NCBI GenBank assembly: GCA_959347315.1
Contig: OY365811.1
Coordinates: forward strand, 27,359,645-27,423,644
DNA from: Bimastos eiseni
Taxonomy: Eukaryota; Annelida; Clitellata; Crassiclitellata; Lumbricidae
DNA: 64,000 bases
Direction: 5' to 3'
Shown here piece after piece: positions 14,221 through 27,600 of the stretch. Numbering within the stretch: the stretch's first letter is position 1; each line of letters opens with the position of its first letter. Below the pieces are notes generated by a model. The model saw nothing but the letters and a program-made list of their open reading frames with translations. It ran no database searches and had not been told where the DNA came from. A program made the translations under genes and the position numbers.

Positions 14221-17200
14221 GTCGTCGTCATCATCATCATCATCATCACCACCATCATCATCACCATCACCAACACCACTACCACCACCACCACCACCAC
14301 CACCACCACCACCACCACCACCACCACCCCAACCGCCACCGCCACCGCCACCGCCACCGCCACCGCCACCGCCACCGCCACCGCCACCGCCACCGCCACC
14401 GCCACCGCCACCGCCACCGCCACCGCCACCGCCACCGCCACCACCACCACCACCACCACCACCACCACCACGATCATCATCACTATTTCCTTAATTGGCC
14501 ATCGGGGAATCATAACTGCAAATTTTTAAGCAGCTATCGCCAATGTGTTCGTTAAGGACAAAATGGGCATTTTCATACGTCGGTCATTTCCGGGTTATTA
14601 GCCCAATTTGACAGCCGTTAGAGAGAGTTACGTGAGGAGCGCATGAACGACCTCTCTTCTTACCCTAACGGAAACACAGGCTGTTGCACCACTTTCAGCC
14701 AATGTTGGATAAACTAATCGAAGCTCATAAATTAACATGTTTTTATTCAGACAGACAGACATATAGACATACAGACAAGCAGACAGACAGACAAACAGAG
14801 AAATAGGCAGGCAGACCAGGCAAGCAGGCAGGCAGACGGACAGGCTGACATACATACAGACATAGGCAGACATCAGAGACAGACACAGACACCGACAGAC
14901 ACATATACAAAGAGACAGATAGACAGACGAACAGACAGAACATACATGTACCATGTCTGCTGATGGACATGCGTCTGTGCCCTGTTGTCCGACTATCACG
15001 TACAGAATGTCTGAAGCATTGAAGGTGAACTTAGCACTGGCATAGGCTCCCAATCCACGCTCCGTATTATACACCCCCGTACCACCTGAAGCACCCAGCG
15101 CCGTTACCCTACAACCAACCCACGAACAACACTCACTCCAATTGCTCTGTATACACTCAAACGTATATATCTTATTTGCAGCACACATATAATTGTCTTC
15201 ACCAAAATGTATTTAATAATAATTAATTAAAAAATATTCGTCGAGAATGGCGACGTACAACGAAATATTGTTGTTAACTGATGATGAAACAGAGGAGTTG
15301 ACACTTTACACAGAAGGAACGTACATATTTTCATTTCTTAGTGACCTGTCCAGTGCAAAAATCGTATCATCAGCGTTGATTGACCAATGATGTATAAGCC
15401 CTGTGGAATATGATAACAGCGTTATAGAAGTATCTTGTCCTTTGCCACCAGTAAAGTACAGAATAGACAAGATACTATATAAGATGCATGGGATAAGCAA
15501 AAAGCTGATGAGATAAGATTATGATGGATAAGAAATGGTCAAAAAACAGATTAAGTCTATGTAAAATTTCATCATCATATCAAAAATTTTGATCGATTAT
15601 AACAGATGATTAACTTTAGTTAAATTAATTTAGCTTCGGTTGAATTACACTTGATGATTACAACAATTACACTCGTCATGATACTTTTAAACAATAAGCA
15701 TAATGCAACAGGTAACATAATAAAGGCAAGCGTGAGTCTATTAATGCGGAGCATACGTGTATGATCCTGACTCTGGAATCGTCCAGACTTGGACTCCACT
15801 GACTCCACCTTGGCTCAGAACTTTAACAGGCGCCACCTTTTGTCCATAGAAGAGATCGCATTGATGTTGCGTTGGACCATTGCGACCTTTCATTCCACAC
15901 GCAGTGAACTTAAACTCTGCAATTCAGTCCAACGATTTCAGTAGATATTCACGTAAAACGCCGATGATTCATTCATTCATTCATTCGTTCGTTCATTCAG
16001 TCATTGCATTTGTGTGGCACGGTGGCTGATCGGTTAGAGCGGTCGGCCCGTAACACTCAGCGTACGCTGAGTGAACGGGTTCGACCCTCGATCGAGGAGT
16101 CAATCACTGTGTAGGGACCTTGAGCAAGTCATTCGCGCACAATTGCTCTGCAGTACAACTGCAATTGCTACGTCGAAGCTTTTGAACTTCGGAGCAATAA
16201 ATGTTGGAAGAAGGGCGATAACAAATTTTAGAATAAATATATCTAGCGCCTCCTCAGGAACCTACTCAGGATCGCCACCCAGCCCAGCCACGACCGAAGG
16301 GGGTTCCTTCTTGTTTTAAATTTGTTTTGGTTTGGCTTTTGCGTTTTCTGTGGTGGCACCAAAAGATTTGATTTGTCAAATCTTGTATCGGCAATAACGC
16401 TGATACAGTTTCAAAAAAGTTAAATTATTCAATTATGGGCACCTATGATATGATATAATGTAAATATATGAAATTCAATAAGATTTATTATTAATATGGC
16501 TATTAAATTATGACCTTGTATGGAAATTTGCACGCACTATAATCTAAATCAGGAAATTCAGGGGGGGGGCAAATTCATCTACCTCCCCAAATAACGTCCT
16601 TGTCCAAAAGTGAAAAATACGATATAACACTGCCATTGCGCGGATGAATCACAATTATTATGTGCAAATGCCTGCCAAGAGTGGCCAGTTATTTGTACAT
16701 ATTGTACGTGCTTCCCTTTTGACGAGCATGGGAATGCAATGTTCAACACATTTAAGAATTGTAGGAACTGCCCTGGGCGAAGCCGGGTACCTCAGTGGGT
16801 ACCTAATACAGTATATCGTCCTAATGATATCCTGGCCAATATCATCGTAACTCCAGCCACACTTACTGAGCGTTTTGTTGCTGTGCTCGACGATTGGGTC
16901 TGGTCGAACGCTCTCTTGTGTCGATTCTTGGCTCTCTGTAAACACAGCATATCGGGTTGATTAGGATATGTCATAAGCATGTACGTTTGGGATTGATTAC
17001 GATTATACACTGTCAGTATGTAAAAGTAGAATGGATTTGGATGATTAATCTGTTGGTGTATATTGATTCTGTGTATGGCATCCGGCCATGTTGGATCGAC
17101 CTATGCGTCATTTTGACTACTTTTTTCATCCAAATGCAGTCCTTATTCAGTAACTTCGAACATGGAGAAGTTTACTCCTGTGCTAGGTTTGCATGCCGGA

Positions 17201-20200
17201 CACATTCGTCGGCTTTGCCAAGTAATTTGTGCGTTTTCTAGGTCATGTGACTTCATCAGACCATCCCTTCCGCTGTACAAGTATACACACGATTGAGTCA
17301 GCCAAGTGGCCGTGTTCGCCTCCTGTTGCCGAGTGTTTTCGTCTCGGTGGAGGACGAGCCACGCGGCCATTGGAGTGACCTAGACCGATTGTCACGGATG
17401 GCTATTCAATCTACCGACCAACACTTTTGCCTTTTCTACGTTCTCCTTGTACCTCGACGAATATCCGTACTCGCTTCATCTTCCATCAGTGAGGGACTAC
17501 TTGTCGGCATCGTTATCGTGATTGCGAGCGGCGTTGATAATTGTCGCTCTGCTCATCGACGCAACTTGGCCAGAGACTCTGAACATCCATGCCATCTATC
17601 AGTTGTCGACGAGAATCCGTTGGCTGGTTCCACGCTTGTCCTATGACATTGAAAATCATTCAGGCCAGCGCTGAGTAGATATCTTGGATGGGCGCTATAT
17701 GAATGGTCGATTACAACACACTGCATTACAAGGATGGGATTGGATTAGTATGATGAAGTGTTATGGATTTGGATCGGTTGTATATATGTCAGTACAGGAT
17801 GTATATTGGATGATATATTATGTAGGTCTACATGCGAGTTGCCAGTGCCATTGTCGACGCTAAACTTACGATACTGTCCTATTTCAGCGATTTAAGTCTC
17901 GGGCTAATACGGTCCTTGCACGGAAACTCTAAACGGCGTCCAACTGTCCAAACAGACGAGAGGTGAAGGATCTCACCCATTTGGACCCATACTGATAAAT
18001 GACAAGGGTCGAGGCCATATACGGTCGGCCGGTCGCTATATAAAAACGTGAAATCGTTTACCTTTTCTCACATGTACTAAACGATAAGCTGCGGTTAACT
18101 TCCGCAGGCTTCGCTTTACTATGATAATCAGGTGCCTGTGAAACTATATGTAGGCCTACATGTATAAGTCACTTATATAGTGACCGCATGATAAACATGA
18201 CTAGAGTCAAAGTAGTTTCTTTTATCTACCGTCTCCACCGATGATGCTAGTCGCTACTCGTAGACAGATCAGAAACAGATGGATTGCTGTAACCGCCTTC
18301 ATTTCTAGCAATAAGTCACGAAGATCGTTCGATATCTGGGAAAGCTTTCAACATCTCTCTAGTCTACACGCAGCATCTCGATTTCTGTCCAAGATTCTCA
18401 CGTAATCGCCGGCGAAACCTTGATCTTTTTTCAACCCAGTGACCCAGAACGTGACTCCATTTTCTTATTTTAAATCCCATCGTTACCGACATCCATGACG
18501 CGTAGCGTGACACACGTCAGTCGTGACAGGACCTCATCGGCGCTTTGACAACATAAAATTAGTTGGCGATGATATAGAGCAAGGTTTTCTGTCAATGTAA
18601 CATCATTTGAAGTCATGCGAGCTGTCACGCATGTCACGTGGTTAAGATATCTATTTGGCCTATTTAAAGATCTCTGAAATAACCAGCAATTACGATCCCT
18701 GGGAGCAGTAATTGGTAGCAGGTTCAACAATATGAATGAAGTCTTAATTTCGGTGGTATAATTGCAGTGGGTCTTACCAAATGAACCCTACAAACGCATA
18801 ACCAGCATATGTATATACATACACATGTATATATATACATGTATATATATATCGAATGTTCACTAAATAGTATACGCATCTCCGTTAGGCGAAAAAAAAG
18901 AATATTATGGTTTCTAATTCATTGACCTCTTTGCGATAGCAGGTCGTTTAACGTAGGAAAATCGCTTATAGTGCAGCTAACACGTAGACATCACAGCAGT
19001 GACTGCCATGATATATATGTTGCTAACTACTATATGTCCGTACTGATCGGTTTAATTCCTTTACTTAAAATTAGCGTAAATCGAAAATTGACCGCCTTGT
19101 TCAAATAATAGGCATAGCACAGAGTATGCTTACAGTGAAGAATTATTGGCGATCCAAAAAACTTCGCTCTGTCCGTTCGTCCTCTTCCCCATTACGTCAT
19201 CTAATTATAAAAAATTGCAAATAGCTTGACCCATGGCTGTTCCGCCTCACTGGACCATACCCCAGCCAGAATTACTCCAAGTATCTGATCCATGCTGCGA
19301 ATTCAACGAAGCCTAACCTTTTGTTACGTGCATCTCTCCTCAGATCATTCACTCTAAACCGAAAACACCGCACTATCACAAATCCTATTCTGTTCCCCTC
19401 TTCCCCTTACCCCCACGCCGTTTCAATTCCAAACTCCATTCATCTTCACCTGGAACTGACTTTACACCCCGTCTATAGATTTCTTTATGAAGACCGCCTG
19501 TGAATAAGATGGGTTTTACGACCTCAGTTTTTTATGCTGTAGAAAACTCGTGATTACGGTCACGATATATTATTTCCTAGTGCATGATACAAATTGAGTG
19601 TGAATAGGGCAACCCATCGTTGATTGGCCTACAAGATCCAGAAACGATGAAGAGCTAGTTTTATACCGCATTAGTCGATAGCACCAATGTTACCTTGACA
19701 ATGTTGAAAACAGCTCAGAAGGTTCATCGATCCAGAAATCAATCAAGGCTCGTGCACATATAAACACAGACACCCAGCAATACGCACACACATACCGACA
19801 CAGACACGTTTACGCCTTATGACTTTTTTGCTCCCTAGCCCACGCACAGACGCCCGTTGAGAGCGCTGTCGACTTGAGCAGCGCTATATAAAAGCTTGAT
19901 TACATTACATTACATTCATACGCTTCTTGCTCACTTCGACGCCAGCTCTGCCTTTGACATTGTGGAGCACTCCATTCTCTTGCAGCGATCTCCATCTCCT
20001 TTTGGCCTGGTAGACCAGCCTCTTAATTGGCTAAGGTACCTCCTCTCAGACCGCTCAAACTGCATGGTCCTAGACTAAGTTGACTCGTCTAGATCTCTTT
20101 GAGTCCTTACCCTTTTTGGGTGGCCCGAGGTTCTGTCGCAGGACCTTTGCTATACCTTTTCTATACTGTTGACTTCTGCCCCTTGTTGGCGTCACAGAGG

Positions 20201-23200
20201 CTTCTGCATCAACTATATGGGGATGATGTGCAAGCCTATATTCCCATCGCTCAACAAATCCAGTGGATACTGTGAGTCGCTGTCAGATGTGTCTGACTAT
20301 GGATGTCCTCTACTTTGACGACTTCCAATCAAGATCCTCTTAAAGCCCTCTGCAGTACAGATTACTTGGTTTGGATACCATAAGGCAACTTGAGGGTGTC
20401 GACTTTCTCCGGCTATTCCTATTTTTTCTCACATGATCTCTTCCATCACAGTCTGCCGTGTGGGAGAAACCCTTCATTATAACCTCACACTCGCTCAACA
20501 TGTGAAGCCAGTTTCACGTAGTTGGTATATTACCAGCTTCATCAGCTTAGACTGGTCTCTCACTCTTTCACTTATGAAGCGATCGTGGTTCATGCCTTCG
20601 TTGTTGCTCGAATTGACCATTGTTGTTCTTAACTTGTTGGCCTTCCCATTGTAGTCATACGGCGAGTAGATAGGGTCCGACGCTCAGCTGCTTGGCTAAT
20701 TGGGGGTTGCCTAAATATTCTCCCCTACGGTGTATCTCTGCATACATGGGCGATGGGCTGTGTTGGCTGTCTTTGTCTTAGTGAATTTCATACCACATTG
20801 CTGATCTGGTTTCGTGTTGCGTTGTTCATCTGTTATAACTACGAGCGGTTCCACGTGTGTGCATGGGCGTACCTTCGGAGACTAGTTTCGACGATTGTGT
20901 TGCATGCTAATGCTGATATCTCCGGTCTTAATGAAATAACGCCATGCAGCAGAGGATCGCTTTGGTGAGACACTCACTAAAGCACTCCAGACACACACGA
21001 TTCCACATGCATACATACATATACACACATACATGCAAGCACACGTACACATGCATGCCTACATACACACATACAAACATGCGTACACATACAGATTGCA
21101 CTGATTGCACTGATTGCACATATAGACTGCACAGATGAGCGCCAGCGCTCGTGAAAAAGCTGGTGCCCTGCGCTTAACTTTAAAGTGACGCTTTAGAAAT
21201 TTGGAGATTACGATTACGATTATAGATACATACGTTCACACATAATATACATATTGTAACCACCTAGGCTGCTAATTCACGATATTCTCACCAAACGTTG
21301 GGTTGCTACATTCGGTTGTCATTGAGATATCGTCAATGGCAACGGCGCCACTGTTAGGTAACACCTTAATTGCCTCGAGCTGAACGACAAATCTAGAAAA
21401 TTAATATAACAAGTCATTCATAATTAAATTTTTTCAGAGCATCTTTCTAAAGTCATTCGGCCAACGGCATCTGCTGTTAATTCCAGTTTCTCCTTTTACT
21501 TAATGACGAATAATGTTCCTTGTAGGCCTATTTGACCACAGCAGCGCTGTGCTGCAACTATTTGCGCGCTACTCGAAATCTTCCAAACTAGTAATAGGTG
21601 TATGCCAGTAGTCATTATCTGTAGTTTTTTTAACATTTAAGCAGAAAAGCTGTGCGCATATTATTCTGCAATTCTGTCATTCTAATAAACGTGGTTCAAG
21701 GCAGAGGCGTCAATCCCCCTCTGAGTATTGGAGGCAAACCCCGGTCGCCAGTGTTAGCAAGACACGATACCCCCAAAGACTAAAAAATTATCTCCCCTAC
21801 CTGAAATTGGAGGCATTTGCCTCCGGACCCCCCCCCCCCATGTAGATGCCTCTGGTTCTTGTGCACCACACCACTCGATTTATGAAGTTGCGCAATAGTC
21901 GATATATTCGATGCATACAAATTCAATGGATGAATGAATAAATTAACGAATTGATTAAATCGATCAATAAGTTAATCATCAATCGAATAACCAATCGTGC
22001 ATTAGACAGAGATTTGATTAGACTAGAACGATTTGATTAGACAGAGATTTGATTAGACTAGAACGATTTGATTAGGCAGAGATTTGATTAGACTAGAACG
22101 ATTTGCTTAGAGAGAGAATTGACTAGACAGAGATTTTATTATACTAGATGGTTTAGATCAACCTGTGAGAGAGGATGGGCAGAGGAGCAGAGAATCGAAG
22201 CCATGCGTTCGTTCCATAGAGACCGGAGTGTTGTAGGAGCCACTTGTGGTCGCGTCCACATCCGCGGCATCCGCGTGGTCTTTCCTTCAGATGGACGTAG
22301 AGACCACTGACGTGCGCTCCTCGAATGTAGTAGTAGAAGCGAAGCTAAATCAAGGCAGCGCAGTCAATACACTTCCCTGACCATTAAACTAATCAGATTA
22401 ATTAATTACTAAATAAACGAATTTATTATTTATTGATTAGATTTGTAACGCGCACATGGTCACCGAAATGTGAATCCGAGGTGCGGATAGTCATTCGCCA
22501 TGCAGGAGAAGATTTAAAAATTCTTGAAAACCATGGAGAAAGAGAGAGATTAGAGCCGCTCTTTGAAGGAAGGAAATGAATTCGAATGATCATTTGGCAT
22601 GGCAACCAGCAAACGAGCCAGCCAGTCTGCAGGTTAACCATAAAGTCGGCCAGTCTCTCACATGACACAACAGCCGCTTAGTTGGGGTGGTCGCCATGTA
22701 ATGCGGAGTGTATAGAGATATTGAGCGGGTACTTCACTCACAGTTATTGCGCAGCGCTGTCGATTCATGCTTGGCCATTAAACAATGGCGCTAAAAATGT
22801 CAATCTGTCAGCCAGTCGGTCATCCAGCCAGCCAACCAGCCAGCCAGTCAGTCAGGCTAGCCTTAATCAGCCAGACAAAAAGTCAGCCAGACAAAAAGTC
22901 AGCCAGACAAAAAGTCAGCCAGACAAAAAGTCAGCCAGACAAAAAGTCAGCCAGACAAAAAGTCAGCCAGACAAAAAGTCAGCCAGACAAAAAGTCAGCC
23001 AGACAAAAAGTCAGCCAGACAAAAAGTCAGCCAGACAAAAAGTCAGCCAGACAAAAAGTCAGCCAGACAAAAAGTCAGCCAGACAAAAAGTCAGCCAGAC
23101 AAAAAGTCAGCCAGACAAAAAGTCAGCCAGACAAAAAGTCAGCCAGACAAAAAGTCAGCCAGACAAAAAGTCAGCCAGACAAAAAGTCAGCCAGACAAAA

Positions 23201-24086
23201 AGTCAGCCAGACAAAAAGTCAGCCAGACAAAAAGTCAGCCAGACAAAAAGTCAGCCAGACAAAAAGTCAGCCAGACAAAAAGTCAGCCAGACAAAAAGTC
23301 AGCCAGACAAAAAGTCAGCCAGACAAAAAGTCAGCCAGCCAGCGCAGGTTTTTCTAACGAAAGTCGTCTGACTCAATGCAAGTTTATTGTTGTTGCTGCT
23401 ATTGTCGGTGTTTATTGTATTGTGTTGGTGAGTCACTTGAGACACGTGACTTGTGTCTATGCATTGAGCTGGATGGTGTCGTCCCAGAGCTTCGATACCT
23501 GACACATGTTGTACAGTTTAGACGATTCGTTGTAGTGCTCTCTACTTGGCGGTACTAGCAGCGGACTTTCATAGATGGCGTTGTTGCCCATTGCTTCCCC
23601 TTCAGACTCGACCCCAATATAACGTCCTGCGTGGAATAATGTACAATTAAACGCTAATTAGTGATTACGAGTACAATATTATTACATCAATGATATAGAT
23701 TAAAATCATGTTTTCGTCAAATCTTTATTTAGTAAAGAACTTGTATATCTGTCTAATTTGGGATCAAGTGAAAATATGACATCCTTATTGTTTCAACGGA
23801 GCAGGACGTTTAGTCGCAGCCGTTTTGGCGCAGGACGTGTTGACGCAGGACGTTTTGGCGCAGATATCTGATGCAATAAATCATACAATGTAATATCGAT
23901 GAAAATAATAATGCTAAACTGGGAATTGGAATGACGAAAAGAATCATGCTTAAATAGAAGCGGGATGATATGAGAATTCTACTAGTCGTGGAACCCTCTT
24001 AGTCACAATCTTTTCGTTAATCCCGCTTCCAATTAAACGGCATTATTTTTCATCAATCCAGCTTTAATTTAGGCATTATTATTTTC

Positions 24087-24155
<69 letters not shown>

Positions 24156-24650
24156 CCCTAGCTACTTAACTGAGAGTCTGTGGTCAAAGTTTAAAGGCAA
24201 ACACAACATGGATGCATATGCAGATAGACGGAGCGACGAACAGCAGACTCACCTTCACTGGTTCCTGTGGTATGGTCACGGTCTGGTTCGTCTTTTGATT
24301 CTGTGCCTTCCATTAGCTTCCAAATGATACCAGAGTTACCAGCATTCCTCCATCCACAAGTTCCTGCTTCGAAGTCACACCTGAGTGGCGACACTAACGC
24401 ACCTGGAAGTAGACAAGTAAGTTAGCAAGTCATCGGACTCATTTTTGGCACCTTTCCTCGACGTATGCCACTCTACCACAATGCAAATGAAGGCAACGAC
24501 TGCCAACTTCAGATATTTGCTTGGCAAAGTCACTTGGTGTCGCGTCTATGCCTCTAAGTACAAAGGCAATTTCTCATAACGCACCATATATTATAACAAC
24601 ATCAAATCTTAATTTTATACAAGGATTAGACACGTTTAAGTCTTAAGGCC

Positions 24651-24683
<33 letters not shown>

Positions 24684-27600
24684 TATATATATATATATAA
24701 AGGTTCATATAAATGTATACATAAATACGTATATAATTGTATGAATATATTCATACATATACGCATCCATACATGTTTACTAGCATACCGTAATAATTTA
24801 CTGGCAAACATACTAACACATAGACTACATATAATAGTTACCGGTGGTACCCTTTATTACTTCATTCGAGGTCGCTACTCAGGAGCGCTCCCGACTCCAG
24901 CATTGTTGTATATTATTAAATATATGTTGCGATTATTAAAAGAGTCAGAGTTGACTCTGGGGTTAAGCCCAGCGCTAGCTAGAGTATGTTCCAGAGCGAT
25001 TGCCCAACCTCTGAGAAGGTACGATTTTATTTACAGCTGTGCGGGCAAATGGAACTATTAGCAGCAGCAATCTATTGTCGGGCTGCGATGAAGGAGTGGA
25101 CGAGTGGAGTAATTGAACGAGCAACAGTGCGGAGCTGACGCAGCTGGTAGAGATAATGAATATGAGGAGCAATAGCAAGCTCTTGGAGTCTTGGTCTAAT
25201 GTCACTTCGAGGTCTCGGACAACAGAGACAAAGATAAAATGCAGCAATGAAGGCTATAAGTCCAGCTTCGTAAGCTGTTGCCGTGTGTCCAATAAGATAA
25301 ATCGTGTATTTAGCGGGTTGTGCTACAGGCAGTTCGTCGACATCCAGGGTTCCTGGGCACCTATGTGTACGTGTGCATACATTGACACATACACACCTAC
25401 ATAAATAGCTCCAGAGAGACAGTGTAGGAATTCCTGGATCAGACGCACTCTGAAATTCATATCGCGCCTTTAAAAACTCTTCAGCAGAGTCGGAAGTGAG
25501 GCAAAGGCCGCGGAAATCAAGGACGAGCTAGAGCGTCGTAGATAAAAATGACGACCCACTGTGTTCCTCTAAGTGGCATTCTCCACATTCTCGTCAAGGT
25601 TGTTTATGATGCTGTTGCCACGGGTTACCGAAGCACCTGTTGCTTACTTGACTTTCGTCGCTTCATTGTCTGACATGTTTCTGTCTAAACCTGACACTCT
25701 CTCCCATTCTCTTTTGATCCGCGGGCCACCTGTGCCTGTCCAATCTCGTTATAAGATTGTCGCAATTAGTGAAAAAATGAAGTGAAAGATACAGTCATTT
25801 GCTTACTTGCATAGCTATTCGTTCGTAAATAAGACTATTCTTTTAAACACAAAATACAATTATCACGGCGCTATTATTCAGCAGGATAATCACGTTATAC
25901 ATTATTACCCCGTTGATGATTTTCAATAGATTTTAAGTTTGCTAGTGCGATCATCGCGTTCAAGCAAAATCTATTTGGTGACTCGCAAGTCAAAAAGGTT
26001 GTACAACACTGGGGCAGAGGTGTTGTTTACATTATACGATAAGATAAAGATTACAATCGCCTGACCAGTCCAGGACACCTCTGGAGAGCTGTCAATTTTC
26101 TCCTTCATCGTAGATTTATCTCTCAACTGCCCAGCTCCATTCCCTCTCTTCTTTCGCTGACACGTTCTGTTCATTTTTCTCAGACGATATCTTATCCCTT
26201 CGCTGCACACTCTAAACTCTTCTAACCTCAGACTCCTACAGCGCCGATTCACTCATCAAGCGCTGAATCAACCCTCTCGCCGAACCATGCTCTCCTTCTG
26301 TTCTGAATCATTGTCCTGCAACCGAAACCATTGCGTCACTCCTATTAAACTATCTTCCGACAAAAACAATGCGAACTTGATGTCATCTGCACCTCTCTCC
26401 TAAAAAAACTGCCTGTGTTATCGTTCCTGTAATCACAAAAGCCATCAACATCTCACTCTCTACTGGCAACTTCCCCATGACCTCTCTCGTCTCTCCCCTT
26501 CTCAAAAAACAACTCTTGAAAAGGAAGTCCTATCTATCTAAAGTCCCATCTCCAATCTTCCCTTTCTATGAAATTCCATATCAGTTTACTAAAAGAGTTG
26601 TCCTTACCCCGCTCGCCTTTCTAATTTTCTTCCAACTCACTGTTTATACTCCCACCAATCAGGCAGGCTTCACTAAACACCACTCCACAGAAAATCTACT
26701 TGTTTCTCTGTACGGTGTACAACAAACTAGTCTCTGACATTAGCCATTAGCAAGTATCCTGACTCTGTGCCATCGACATTTCCACTGCATTCGATACTAT
26801 TGACCACAGCATACTTCATCATCGCCAATGGATTCTGCTTTTATTAAGCGCTTGTGAATAGCTGGTTACCGCGACTTCGCTTTGTGAGCGCTTTAGAAAT
26901 GTTGAGATTACGATTACTATTACGATTACGACCTTCTTCTTGAATTTTCATCTCTGTCTGTACCAAACTGTAGTTCCAATCCTACTTGTCTTCTAGATCC
27001 TTCTCTGTTTAAGCCTTCAGCCACTGTTCGCAACCTGCAACCACTCACACGCGGTGTTCCTCAATACTCCACGACCCTGTGTTTACTCCTATTCATCATG
27101 TATATCACGCAATTAAACCATCTCAAGATTCCTTTTCTGTTGACCACCATCTGTATAAATGCACAGGACACCCAACCCTGCATGTATATACTTCTCACCC
27201 AGCTCTTATTCACCTACATTGCACAATTGCTGAATGTTGTTAACCTAATCTCAAAACGGATGTCATAAAAACTCTTCTATCTGAATATTTCCTAAACGGA
27301 ATTCATCATCTTATGGCGTCCTTGCCAAATCAGGAAAATTCATGGCCTTTTAATACAACTCTCCACTAAGTCTTCATCCTTACCCTTCTCCTACATTAAC
27401 AGTTGCTCTTGCCTCCTCTGACTCTCTGGACACCGGACTTCCACATCATTGCGCACCATTTTCTCAAATGCTTTAAGTGAATACACAAATTCTGAGCATA
27501 CCATTGTATTCAGCGTGCCGGATTCTACAGAATTCTACGTCTGAAGCTTCTTTGGAATAAAAAAGTTACTATTTGTTGTCCATAATAATCAACATGTCAG

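Noticed and set aside
14067..14529. Poly-Pro, poly-Thr/Ala, poly-Val/Met frames
   Set aside because: Triplet microsatellite open in all frames; no flanking coding context.
16013..16100. Functional tRNA gene
   Set aside because: A and B boxes fit, but the anticodon region is a palindrome and the sequence continues as a SINE body.
17293..17646. 117-codon plus-strand frame
   Set aside because: No domain, no splice context and it lies in a receptor intron; treated as chance.
16570..21834. Poly-C and poly-G runs as functional elements
   Set aside because: Short homopolymers near 16,561 and 21,829; no structure beyond simple sequence.
22682..23371. 229-codon frame with KKSARQKVSQTKSQPD repeats
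   Set aside because: Created by a perfect 16-bp minisatellite inside an intron of the receptor gene on the other strand.
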